Shown: positions 34,703-45,120 of the stretch, piece by piece
Position numbering within the stretch: position 1 is the stretch's first letter
Layout of the letters: the number at the start of each line of letters is the position of its first letter
NCBI GenBank assembly: GCA_963969345.1
Contig: OZ017769.1
Coordinates: forward strand, 10,357,725-10,421,724
Source: Turbatrix aceti
Lineage: Eukaryota; Nematoda; Chromadorea; Rhabditida; Panagrolaimidae
Direction: 5' to 3'
DNA: 64,000 nt
Position numbers and translations under genes: made by a program
The notes under the pieces: model-generated
Databases searched by the model: none
The model's input: the letters and a program-made list of their open reading frames with translations, nothing else
What the model was told of the DNA's origin: nothing

Positions 34703-35283
34703 TGACACCGGGGCGGTCAAGGTAGTCTCCCGCCCGGTCAAGCGCCCCCGCATCAGAGCCCCCTCTGTTGAGGTGGACTCAAGCGATCCTCGCGTGCTCG
34801 TCTCTGTGCGTCCCGACTCGCCTCATCTCGCCAAGCGACGACGCGCCCTCCCGTCCGATGAGGAGGACCTCTGGGAGTCTATGGCCCGAGTCCACTTGGC
34901 CGAGCCCGGAGAGCAGCGCAACTACCCCTGGCCGGGGAACAAGGACGGCCGCCGTTTCGCCTGGCGCGACCGAGCTGGTCGCCGCCACCACCATCATCAT
35001 TCCTCCCGCGACTGAGCGAAGCAGACAGGTCGACTCGCGTCTTCTCTACTCCCCTCGTCCCCAAGCTCTGCGAGAGATCGGCGACTTGACTCGAAGGACG
35101 CTGTGTCCCCCTGCGTATCAGTGTGATTGATTTGTTTAATTGTCTTGTATTTGATTCCGGCCCCGCTCGAATTTCCTCCTCTGAGGAAATTCCTTGATCT
35201 GTTGAATAAAGGTACTCCGGACGACTCTTGCGGCCTACCACCTCCTTCCCCGCATAGCGTGGCATCCATCGAGCTCGGTGCCA
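34703..35283 (+). repeat. 5' LTR of the Ty3/gypsy element
   Basis: 581 bp, TG...CA ends, with AATAAA at about 35205 as a likely polyadenylation signal. It contains the same arginine/histidine-coding stretch that ends the polyprotein in the 3' LTR. Confidence 0.93.
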
Positions 35284-35394
35284 ATTGGTGACGAGAGTGA
35301 AACGACAGCAACGCACGCCATCGAAGAGAACCCAAATTCAGGTTGGTACAAATTGCTCTTTATTTTCTGAAAAGTGGGCGGGGGTGATCAAGCC

Positions 35395-38300
35395 ATGCCT
35401 ATGATCACAAGAAGTCAAGCGGCGGCGACTGACCCCACAATCGACGACACGGTGTTCATGGAGACAGACCCGCCAGAAAGCACAGACAGCGTCAACGATG
35501 ATCCAGATCCAGTACGAGGCGAAGATGAGCAGCAAACCCAGTCAGGTGACAGGGGAAGTCGCAGCTCGGCGAGCTCAATGCATCAAGCAAGCAGCTTTCG
35601 CCGACACGCAAAACTGCCGACGTTAGGCAAAGAGAGTGACTTCGACATGTGGCTATTCCGTTATGACAGCTGCATCCACAACCTGGGAATCCGAGATCAA
35701 GGTGAACGACGTCAGTTGATAGTCGAAAACCTCACAGATGACGTACTGAACATCATGATCAGCAGAGTTCACCCTCGACGCTTGCACCAGTTGGAGGTCA
35801 AGGAGGTCCTGGATACCCTGGAACGGATTTTCAAGAAGGCTCGGAGCCGGTTGGCTACCAGAATGGCACTCCTCGACAGGCGACAAGGGAACACAGAATC
35901 CCGAAATGAGTTTGTGGCGGATGTCTTCCAACTATCCAGACTGTGCGACTACGCCGAAACCCGAGATTTCAAAGAAGAGGACATCATCTTGACCATTGTC
36001 AGGGGCATCGACGATGAGGAGCTTCGTACATTCCTCATGCTGCCGTCGAATGAAATCAATGGTGTCGAAGACCTGCTCATGCTAATGAAGACGTATGATG
36101 CAAAGGCAGAAGTAATGAAACGAGCCAAGTTTCCCACCTCGGGGAAAGAAGAGACCTCAGCGGCAGTGTGCAAGATAGCGGACCGTCAGAAGAGATTTAG
36201 AAACTCGCAAAGCACGACAGACAACAGGGCGGAGGAAAAACGCACATGCTACAACTGTGGCATACCGGGACACATTGCAAGGAACTGCAGGAAGCCAGCC
36301 CAAACTCAGAAGACCAGCAACGCGATCAACTCGGTCTTGGCCATCATCGGAGCCATCGAGGACATCCCACCCTACATGATTCGCGTCAAGGTAAATGGGC
36401 AGCTCATCAGGATGATGTACGACTCCGGAGCAGTCTGCACCATCATCACGAAGGCAACATGGGAGAACCTCGGGCGACCACAGGTGTGGAAGTCAGGAAG
36501 ATCCCTAAGGAATTTTGAAGGATCATTCATCGAGATCCTTGGAGAAATCCGCGCAGAGGTGGAGCACGGCGGAATCAGGAAAGTGGTACCGATAGTAGTC
36601 GCGCAAATCGGCATCACAAATCTGTTGGGAAGAGACATGATGGAGGAATTCAAGATCCAGCGCCCCCGGGCAACAGGGCCAACTGAGGACACCATCAATG
36701 AAATTGAAGAAAGTGGAGACAACGAGTTGGCAAGCTTACTGGAAGATCACCAGGAGGTGTTCTCTGACACACCGGCCAGCTGTCAGATCGAAGTCACGTT
36801 GCACGTCAAAGAGGGCGCCAGACCAAAATTTTTCCGTGCCAGGAAAGTTCCCCACGCCATCAAAGAAAAAATCGAAGGAGACATCCAGAAAAAGGTCGAA
36901 GAAGGAATCCTCCGACCAGTCAAATCGTCGGAGTGGGCCACGCCAATTGTAGCGGTCAAGAAATCGCCAGACAAGTACCGCATTTGCGGGGATTTCAAGA
37001 TAACACTGAATCGGATTCTCGACGAGGAAGTGTACCCTCTTCCCACTGTCACGGAGCTTTTGACGGAATGCACAGGAAAAAAGATCTTCTCCAAACTGGA
37101 CCTCCGAGATGCGTACCACCAGCTCCCCTTGGACGCTGAGTCACAATCGCTGGTGACGATCAACACGCACAAAGGCCTCTTCCAGTACACCAAGCTCCCG
37201 TTTGGGATCACGTCAGCCACGGCAGTCTTCCAAGGGACCATGGAAAAGATCTTGAGCGGCATTCCCGGAGTCATGGTATACGTCGACGACATTGTGGTCA
37301 TGGGAACGTCGGTAGCAGATCACAACAAGGCTTTGAGAGCGGTGCTGGGCCGACTGCAGGAAAATGGTCTTCGACTGAAGGCGGAGAAATGTCAATTCCT
37401 GGGAAAAGAAGCTACATTCCTCGGATATCGGATAAGTGAGAAGGGTGTGCAAATTTCCCCATCCAGATGCGAGGACATGAAGCAGATGCCACCCCCGACA
37501 AATCAGAAAGAATTGGAAGCGTTTGTTGGCCTATCGAATTACTACGCGAGATTCGTGCCAAGTTTGGCAACGAAGCTGAATCCTCTGCAAGGCTTGAGAG
37601 GAAAGAAAGAATGGCAGTGGGAGGAGGCTCATGAACGGGCGTTTGCGGAGATACGGAACGAGCTGACCTCAGAGAAATCGTTGGCCCACTTTGATCCGGG
37701 CAAAGAACTGTTTGTGGCAGCAGATGCAAGTCCATATGGAGTGGGTGCAGTGATCTACCACAAAGAAACGGATGGCACGGAACGACCGATAGCATTTGCC
37801 TCGCGTCGACTGAAAGCGGCAGAACTCAACTACCCACAAATCGAGAAAGAGGCCCTAGCGATCGTATTTTCGGTCGAGAAATTTCGAGAATTTCTGCTTT
37901 GCCACAGGTTCACATTGATAACCGATCATCAGCCGCTACTGGGCATCTTCGGGCCTAAGGTGGGCTTGGGAACCGTGGCTACGAAACGACTGACAAGATG
38001 GGCCCTCATACTACTGGAATACGAATTTGATCTGCAGTATTGCAACACGAAGCAGTTCGGCAACGCGGATGGACTGTCCAGGCTCCCGAATCCAGAGGGA
38101 ACGCTGCCCACAAGGATTGAGGAGTTCATGCTGGAGTCAGTGAATGAGGTGGCCGATCAGATACTGAAGTCCCCGTTTGACATCTCAAGAATAGCTGAAG
38201 AAACCCAGAAAGACGACACCCTGCGGCTGGTAGCACAGCAGACACTGACCAGTTGGCCGGACAAGGAGCACTATGACGAAGCGCTACTACCGTTCCGGCA

Positions 38301-39957
38301 GTTCAAAGACAAGTTATGGAGCGATGGGCAATGTCTTTGGATGGATAACCGCTTGGTCATCCCGCAGAGCCTGAAAGCCGAGGCCCTGAAACTTCTCCAC
38401 GACGCCCATGTGGGACGTGACCAAATGCTGATGATAGCGAGAGACCAATTCTGGTACCCGGGACTGGCCAAGGATATCGAGGACATTGCCAAAGGATGTG
38501 AAGCGTGCAACAAGAACAAGAAAAACCCGGCGGCGGCATTGACGGCCTGGAAGCCATCGGAAGGGTTTTTCGAAAGAGTCCATGTGGACTACGCAGGACC
38601 TTTTCATCACCACTTTTGGTTCGTGCTGGTCGACGTCTGGTCCAACTGGATTGAAGTCGTGAAAACGAAGTCCACGTCAACGAAAGACACAATAGCAGCC
38701 CTGAGGCAGGTCATAAGCCGTCATGGATTACCAAAGGTACTGGTATCGGACAACGGTACTGGATTTACAAGCCGAGAATTCGAGGCATTCTGCCTGGCCC
38801 GCAGCATCAAGCATCTCAAATCACCGCCATATCATCCCAGCTCAAATGGTCCAGCGGAGAGAGCCGTTCGTACGTTCAAAGAAGGGGTCACGAAGAGACT
38901 CAACAATGGCGACAGCCTGGAGGAAGCGGTGCTCACATCATTGTATCTACACCGCGTCACTAAGCTCAAAGATGGGGAAGACACACCGGCGAGAAAGGTT
39001 TACGGAAGGGACCTACGAACAATTTTTACTATCAATGCGGTATGCGGCAAGGAATTCGACCCGTGCCAGATGGTTTGGACACAAATGGTGAAGCCCGGTC
39101 ATGTGTGGTGGGAAAAAGGGACGGTTGTCCGAAAAGTGGGAAACGTAATTTACCGCGTTGAAGTGAAAGGGGTGACTCATGTGAGACACCGTGACCAGAT
39201 CAGAGGAGCAGAAACCATCCCGATCCAAAAAATTCACGACGAGTCGGTTTCAGAAGTCAACATGCTAGCTGGCGGCGAATCCCCACCGCGGCCTCAACCT
39301 CGCAGCGTCGCGATCCGAGTGTTTAAGGAAGTCCGCGTACCAGTTGACATCGAGGACATGGATACCCCAGCACTGAACCGCGAAAGTGCCCGCATCAAGA
39401 AACGACAGCGGGAGCTTACCCTCGAAATGGACCGGAAGCTGGCTGACTTGTACCACGACATTGCCGATGTTCGCCACGCGCTCCGCGCCAGTACCCGTTT
39501 TTATGGACCGGGAATCAGCAATCTGGCGGATGAGGCTCAGGAAGCGGTGAATGGACTCAAAGAGCTGACGCTGCTTCATGGTCGCTTCAGTGCAACTCTT
39601 CAGCACCGGTCCCGCCTTCGGCAGTCGTCAGCTGGGGGAAGGATTGACACCGGGGCGGTCAAGGTAGTCTCCCGCCCGGTCAAGCGCCCCCGCATCAGAG
39701 CCCCCTCTGTTGAGGTGGACTCAAGCGATCCTCGCGTGCTCGTCTCTGTGCGTCCCGACTCGCCTCATCTCGCCAAGCGACGACGCGCCCTCCCGTCCGA
39801 TGAGGAGGACCTCTGGGAGTCTATGGCCCGAGTCCACTTGGCCGAGCCCGGAGAGCAGCGCAACTACCCCTGGCCGGGGAACAAGGACGGCCGCCGTTTC
39901 GCCTGGCGCGACCGAGCTGGTCGCCGCCACCACCATCATCATTCCTCCCGCGACTGA
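35395..39957 (+). CDS. Ty3/gypsy gag-pol polyprotein (single frame)
   Basis: About 1520 residues from the ATG at 35395 (MPMITRSQ). Order: gag-like region (about 60-270), CCHC zinc knuckle CYNCGIPGHIARNC (285-298), aspartic protease with DSGA (343), reverse transcriptase with YVDD (629-632), RNase H (AADAS, Asp 777; TDHQ later), and integrase with a CEAC zinc motif and a D1065, D1119, E1155 DD35E triad. PR-RT-RH-IN order defines Ty3/gypsy. Gag and pol share one frame with no frameshift or stop. After the integrase a basic, coiled region follows, and the final ~104 codons lie inside the 3' LTR, ending in an RRHHHHHSSRD tail. It makes a reverse-transcribing particle. No inactivating change was seen. 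Confidence 0.94.
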   Translation: MPMITRSQAAATDPTIDDTVFMETDPPESTDSVNDDPDPVRGEDEQQTQSGDRGSRSSASSMHQASSFRRHAKLPTLGKESDFDMWLFRYDSCIHNLGIRDQGERRQLIVENLTDDVLNIMISRVHPRRLHQLEVKEVLDTLERIFKKARSRLATRMALLDRRQGNTESRNEFVADVFQLSRLCDYAETRDFKEEDIILTIVRGIDDEELRTFLMLPSNEINGVEDLLMLMKTYDAKAEVMKRAKFPTSGKEETSAAVCKIADRQKRFRNSQSTTDNRAEEKRTCYNCGIPGHIARNCRKPAQTQKTSNAINSVLAIIGAIEDIPPYMIRVKVNGQLIRMMYDSGAVCTIITKATWENLGRPQVWKSGRSLRNFEGSFIEILGEIRAEVEHGGIRKVVPIVVAQIGITNLLGRDMMEEFKIQRPRATGPTEDTINEIEESGDNELASLLEDHQEVFSDTPASCQIEVTLHVKEGARPKFFRARKVPHAIKEKIEGDIQKKVEEGILRPVKSSEWATPIVAVKKSPDKYRICGDFKITLNRILDEEVYPLPTVTELLTECTGKKIFSKLDLRDAYHQLPLDAESQSLVTINTHKGLFQYTKLPFGITSATAVFQGTMEKILSGIPGVMVYVDDIVVMGTSVADHNKALRAVLGRLQENGLRLKAEKCQFLGKEATFLGYRISEKGVQISPSRCEDMKQMPPPTNQKELEAFVGLSNYYARFVPSLATKLNPLQGLRGKKEWQWEEAHERAFAEIRNELTSEKSLAHFDPGKELFVAADASPYGVGAVIYHKETDGTERPIAFASRRLKAAELNYPQIEKEALAIVFSVEKFREFLLCHRFTLITDHQPLLGIFGPKVGLGTVATKRLTRWALILLEYEFDLQYCNTKQFGNADGLSRLPNPEGTLPTRIEEFMLESVNEVADQILKSPFDISRIAEETQKDDTLRLVAQQTLTSWPDKEHYDEALLPFRQFKDKLWSDGQCLWMDNRLVIPQSLKAEALKLLHDAHVGRDQMLMIARDQFWYPGLAKDIEDIAKGCEACNKNKKNPAAALTAWKPSEGFFERVHVDYAGPFHHHFWFVLVDVWSNWIEVVKTKSTSTKDTIAALRQVISRHGLPKVLVSDNGTGFTSREFEAFCLARSIKHLKSPPYHPSSNGPAERAVRTFKEGVTKRLNNGDSLEEAVLTSLYLHRVTKLKDGEDTPARKVYGRDLRTIFTINAVCGKEFDPCQMVWTQMVKPGHVWWEKGTVVRKVGNVIYRVEVKGVTHVRHRDQIRGAETIPIQKIHDESVSEVNMLAGGESPPRPQPRSVAIRVFKEVRVPVDIEDMDTPALNRESARIKKRQRELTLEMDRKLADLYHDIADVRHALRASTRFYGPGISNLADEAQEAVNGLKELTLLHGRFSATLQHRSRLRQSSAGGRIDTGAVKVVSRPVKRPRIRAPSVEVDSSDPRVLVSVRPDSPHLAKRRRALPSDEEDLWESMARVHLAEPGEQRNYPWPGNKDGRRFAWRDRAGRRHHHHHSSRD

Positions 39958-40225
39958 GCGAAGCAGACAGGTCGACTCGCGTCTTCTCTACTCCCCTCGT
40001 CCCCAAGCTCTGCGAGAGATCGGCGACTTGACTCGAAGGACGCTGTGTCCCCCTGCGTATCAGTGTGATTGATTTGTTTAATTGTCTTGTATTTGATTCC
40101 GGCCCCGCTCGAATTTCCTCCTCTGAGGAAATTCCTTGATCTGTTGAATAAAGGTACTCCGGACGACTCTTGCGGCCTACCACCTCCTTCCCCGCATAGC
40201 GTGGCATCCATCGAGCTCGGTGCCA
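39645..40225 (+). repeat. 3' LTR of the Ty3/gypsy element
   Basis: 581 bp. I found no difference from the 5' LTR. The polyprotein stop codon falls at 39955-39957, 313 bp inside it, so the LTR carries coding sequence. Confidence 0.93.
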
Positions 40226-40407
40226 AACACCCAGCTAAGCACATTTATTTTTTTCGTACGTCACAATCCACAACACGCATCTTTGTTGTGTTTGTTTTTC
40301 CTGCCCCATTGTTACATCCTCCGCAATTAGTGCAGTACGTAATAAACGACAAATTGAGTCAACATCACTTTATATTATTTTTTTATTATTCAAATGACTT
40401 CATTAAG

Positions 40408-41801
40408 TCAAAAAGGATACATTCTAACACTAGAAGAATTTTTACTTCGATGAATATTTGAAATCTCAGATGAATTATACTTTTTTTGGATAACTGTTGA
40501 CGTGTTGTTGATGGAAGCCCATTTGACAAGCATTGGTGTGCCGTCGATGGTCGAAACGACCTGGGTACGAATGTACAGTAGCTGACGTCTGACATCTGAA
40601 CTCATGACTAGGAGAAACCAGCAGTGTGTGAAAAGGACGATGTCGCCGATGATTGGCACGCTTCGATACGCCCATTTTAGCAGAGTTACGTTTATGGCAC
40701 CCATTGCTACCATGGCTATACCAATGCATATCTGGAATTAATACATGTGCCTTATCAGCTGATGAGTTGAAAAAAAAAACGTCTGGTGTTTTTTGCCTGA
40801 CTACATGTGAGTGTACGATGATAAAAGTCATACATACCTGTATGGCGATAAACAAGAATTCGCAGACACCAAGCACCGTAGTGTAGATTGCCAGTTTAAA
40901 TTCCTTGACCCTGGTCTTCTTTGACCGCAACAAGTGGTAAATAACGTAAAAATTAAAATATCCAGAAGCAAATGTGCTAATAAGAAGCAGCAAAATCATA
41001 ATCACATTTTCATTTAGCATAAAAGTTGTGATGTATATGTTATCGTAAGTTAGCATGTAGTTGCCCTGATACGTGAAAATGCATCCTCCACAATAAAAAA
41101 TCTGCCAGGAAAAAAATAGGGGACAAACATAGATAATAACGAGGATTTTGTTGGTATTCCGGACCCAAAAGCCACGAGCACCCATGGGAAAAGCGAGCAG
41201 TGTGTAACGGTTGAAAGCAATCGCAAGGATGCTTAGGATAAAAGTATAGTAGCAGTAATAGGTTAGGGTTACGATTATTGCGACGAGAAATGGCTGACCG
41301 ACTAACCAGACATAGAAGAAGGAAAGGACGCGGGTTTCGCCAAGACGCGTCATCAAAGGTACGGTGATCATTAGAACGATACCCTAAAAAACAGGATATC
41401 AAAACACAAATTTCAAAAATTGATCTTGTTTGAAAGCAAGGTTTTACGGTTGACTGATCAGTAAAATGCGAGAAAATATTCTGGATCGGAACATGAGACC
41501 AAAAACAAAAAACAAGGTTCGATAAAAAACTTTGCATCAAAAAATTTTTTTAACTATCTTGAAATTGATAAAAACATACCGCCATCAATGAAAACTTGAC
41601 CAATTGGTAGAATCCTTCGTTGAAAATTTTTGGTCCATGTGGGCGACATAGAACGTAAACCAGTACAATTTGTATAATCAATGTAGGAATATTATAGACC
41701 ATCGGTACGAAAGCCAAGTAGTTCAGGACCTGAATTTCCCATTTCTCAGGTGCTCCCGAAATGAGTCTGGTGCCGTTCTTACTTTCTATACAGTATCCCA
41801 T
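40408..41801 (-). CDS. Srg/Srv-like serpentine chemoreceptor 16 (3 exons, GIV subgroup)
   Basis: Exons at 41801-41580, 41383-40838 (546 nt, one codon longer) and 40731-40408 give about 363 residues, the largest member. It starts MGYCIESKNGTRL with an NGT sequon. Exon 2 opens G-I-V; FNRYTLLAFPMGARGFW and YCGGCI keep the family core. TM7 is THCWFLLVMSSDVRRQL with a long Ser/Asn-rich tail. Introns are 196 and 106 bp. The acceptor CGTTTTAG lies 8 nt before the ATG. The retrotransposon right LTR ends 182 bp beyond its stop codon, so its 3' flank has changed recently. Confidence 0.86.
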
Positions 41802-44367
41802 ATTCTGTCCTAAAACGAAAATAAATAAACAAGATAATTAAACAATATATTATTTAGCAAGTGTAAATAGCCACCAATGCAAGAAGAAAAAAAAGGAAAA
41901 AATAATTATGGCAGTTTCGCATTCAAATGGAGATACAAAACATTTAATTTATTTTTTAGATGAATAATTTTTTGTGCATTGTTAATTATCTTTGATAACT
42001 TTTGCCGGCGGCCACTAATCTAATCACGCAAACTCCTTTGGCACGCAATAATTTTTCCATCGTACCGTGTTTTGTATCTAGGTTGGGGTCGAGTGTAGTG
42101 CGGTTGTTTATTTATAATTAAAGACAAGAACAGAGAATTAGAAACTAAATAAATTTTCCGCTTTTCACACGATTAACGCCTACCACCTGGTTCAAACATC
42201 TGTTCCTCTATATTTTCTCTTATGTATGTCAACTTATTTTTTTGTTATTGTGCTATGAGTAAATGCTTACTGTTTACTGGGGCTACGAACACAAAGAGTA
42301 AGGGTAGGTGCTTGAGAAAAAGTTGGACTAAACATCAATTCTGGAACGCATTAAAAAAAGTGAGCAATGAACAAAAAAATGGGGGTTGAAATTGGTCTTC
42401 AAGCTGGTTTGGTCGACTCAGATTACATTTTTTTGGAAAAAATTGCGAAGTCAATGCAGATTATATTTCACAGCCGAATTTAAAGAATAAAACATACTTA
42501 TTCATGGTAAATTGAAAAATTGAACAAAAAAATGTTGAAAATAATTTGGCTAGTTATCATTTTTTTATTTTTTGTACAAAAAAAAGTTTTTCTTAATCCA
42601 CGTGTTAGCCGTACATCTCAACATAATGTATTTTTGAATTCTTTGAAACTTTTTTTAAACTTGGTCCTTCATCTTTATCCTAGATTAACATCTGTCATTG
42701 TCTTTGGAATTTTAGTCAGCAAAAAAATGTTATACATATAAAAACTAATTTTTTTCTTAAAACACTGCTGTAGAGATCATTTGAGTACAATTTTCCCTTT
42801 GCTCCAAAAATAAAAACGTTATGACAATAAAAAAAGGCGAATTTAAAAACAAAATATCAGAAACAGCTTCTGAAACCGTAAATACAGTAAAACCGTTTAT
42901 TGCGAAGTTTTGGCATTCGAAAAAATTATTTTTCTAAATACTTTCAACAATTATTCTTATAAAGGTCGACAATGACTTTAAAATATTTTTAGATCTTAAG
43001 AAAATGTTAAATCTTACTCTGTTGATCGTAAACAAAAAAAAATTAAATTGCATTGTGCATCAGGGTTGCACAGAAGAAGTGCGCAGTGAAACATACAAAA
43101 TACAGTCTTCGGACAAATAGATATTTTTTCTCAAAAAACTCCGTGGTTTAAAAAAAAATTCAGTACGCTTCCAAATCGGCCCGCGGAGAACGTATGTATG
43201 TATTTCATTTACTACTTGACGAAATGACTCTTCATTCTTGTGAACCACAACACAATGTTTTTTTTATGTTTTTTTTTATAAAAAAACGATGACTTCAAAA
43301 TTATCAAAAAAAAAACATAATAACATCACAAACGGGCAAAATTATTGACGCATTTGCGCATATTACAAGGCCCCATTGGGGGATACTGTTGTTTTGGTGA
43401 CTGCTTATTGTTGACGTCCGCAGACATGCAAAAAATTGCTGCAAATTTAAAGAACATTCGTAAGCTTTTAATTATGTGGAAGCCAAACCCATAAATTACT
43501 CTGATGTGAGAAATAACTAAAAGTTTTTGCGTTTTGTCACGAATAAAAAACTTTAATAAAGAAAACTTATTTGCATGAGGAAATGCAGATCTGGTATTTG
43601 GTAATTTGAGTCAGTTAATCGTAAGTAAAGCCAAAAGAACAAACCAAATCAAAATTATGTTTTGACTTGGAAGTTTTTTTAATTCATATTTTTACATTTT
43701 TTTACTGAGTAAAAATTATAAATTGAAAACAAAAATTGATAAACATAGCAACAGGATTGTGGCATGTTTTTGAAATGTGTCGTGAGAAAAATTTTAAGAG
43801 AAATGTAATCTGTAAACATTTAAAATTGTTTGTTTTACAAATATTTAAAAATTGAAGGTTTGAAAACATTCTGCGGTTTTTGAATCCGGATATTAGTACA
43901 GATATCCGAGCTGGTTGGTTTTGGATTTCTTTTTACGTGACGTTGGCAAAACTGATATCTTGAATTAAAAAAAACAGATGCTTTTAACACGACAACAAAA
44001 GCTGATAAAACTGTCAAAAAATTTTATGCAATTATCAACAGACAAAAATAATTTACACAGAGTAGTTTGCTCGCATGTAAAAATAGCATGTTTGAAAATA
44101 CCGTAATAGGGAAAAATGACATCTTTCAAGTATTGTTTTCTCCTCTTTCAAGTATTGACAGAGGCGGACTGGAAAATATTTATAAACCGCTATGTTAAAA
44201 AAAATTTGCTTCGTGGTAGACTCGGCCTACTGATAGAAAACTATTGTAAATAACAATGGAAATTATGTATATATGTGTATGTAGTTGAACAATAACTGAT
44301 TTAAAAATGCAAAAATTTTTATTTTAAATTGGTCATAATTATCTACGACCAACAACGTTATACTAAG
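41802..44367. other. gene-poor AT-rich region
   Basis: About 2.5 kb with many A and T runs. Short open frames near 42520-42741 and 43060-43248 are phenylalanine/lysine-rich, as expected by chance in such DNA. No exon, RNA gene or repeat was recognised. Confidence 0.45.
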
Positions 44368-44526
44368 GTTAAAAAACTTTACTTTACTTTATTACTCTTA
44401 CTCATTACAAAATTAAAGAGACAGTGATGAGTATCGAGTTTGCACGAAGAGGGCGCCGTCAATCGTAGCTACCTGCGTCACGTCGTAGTCCTTAGCAGGA
44501 GCGTTCTGGAAGGCGTTAAAAAACTT
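44368..44526 (-). mobile_element. 5'-truncated LINE 3' end, family B, 12-bp target duplication
   Basis: GTTAAAAAACTT at 44368-44379 and 44515-44526 flanks a 135-bp insert whose minus-strand 3' end is an (AAAGT)n tail. It shares ATTACAAAATTAAAGAGACAG and AGAGGGCGCCGTC with the 23860 copy. Confidence 0.87.
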
Positions 44527-44559
44527 ATGTTAGCAAAATAATTTGTCCATCAGGGACTA

Positions 44560-44847
44560 CTTGCTTTTTCCATCAATGGCATCGCCGTGAATTGCATTCC
44601 AGTCGCCACCCAGTTGTTTTGAATCGCGGAAACAATATGTTTTTTGCGAATTTCTGCTTTCTGGAGTGAGCGACATGGTAACAGTCAAGTGAGTCACCAA
44701 ATTGTTCCTGCAGACTTTATCGGTAAACCGCAGGCTTGAAACGATCAGCCTTATGGAAACCTTTAGGGCATGAATACCGGTCGTCTGACAATCTCTTTCT
44801 GCCAGAAAACAAGTTGCCCAAGTTAGACAAATTCGGTTACACTTCGA
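44560..44847 (-). other. open frame without start codon, possible decayed or orphan exon
   Basis: On the minus strand, 96 codons are open between TGA (44850-44848) and TAG (44559-44557), in DNA richer in GC than its surroundings. A strong acceptor TTGTTTTCTGGCAG lies inside at about 44808-44795. Downstream of it the frame encodes a cysteine-containing segment ending NAIHGDAIDGKSK. I do not recognise it, and no partner exon was found. Confidence 0.3.
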
Positions 44848-45120
44848 TCACTAAATCAAAATGTTCACTAAATCAAATTTGTTACTAATTATTAAGGCTT
44901 ATGCGAATTTTGACGCTTATGGTGTCTACAGAGGCTTGAGGCTTATGCGGACCTTTAGGAGTTTTTTTGGTTTGTTCTGTGCAAGATCACACTACTTGTA
45001 ATGCATTAAATAAATTGTTTAGTAGCATTCTGAAACATTTTCCAATCCTCAGAATTCTGAAGAAAGGGGGCGTACACCAACGCATAATTTCACCGAACAA
45101 AAGAATTTTGAAAACCACGA

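Larger units (their letters stand above)
34698..40230 (+). mobile_element. full-length Ty3/gypsy-type LTR retrotransposon
   Basis: The element runs 34703-40225 with a 5-bp target duplication AACAC at 34698-34702 and 40226-40230. Two 581-bp LTRs begin TGACACCGGGG and end CGGTGCCA. Reading both through I noticed no difference, which points to very recent insertion. A primer-binding site (TTGGTGACGAGAGTG) begins 1 nt after the left LTR, at 35285; I cannot name the tRNA. A purine-rich tract GGGGGAAGGA precedes the right LTR. One long gag-pol frame fills the interior; there is no env-like frame. The element is much more GC-rich than its surroundings. It sits between the orphan receptor exon and receptor 16. 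Confidence 0.95.

Noticed and set aside
34611..35015. Independent gene in the 5' LTR
   Set aside because: It is the LTR copy of the polyprotein C-terminus joined to chance upstream codons.
35395..39957. Infectious retrovirus-like element
   Set aside because: No env-like frame follows pol; domain order and LTRs fit an ordinary Ty3/gypsy retrotransposon.
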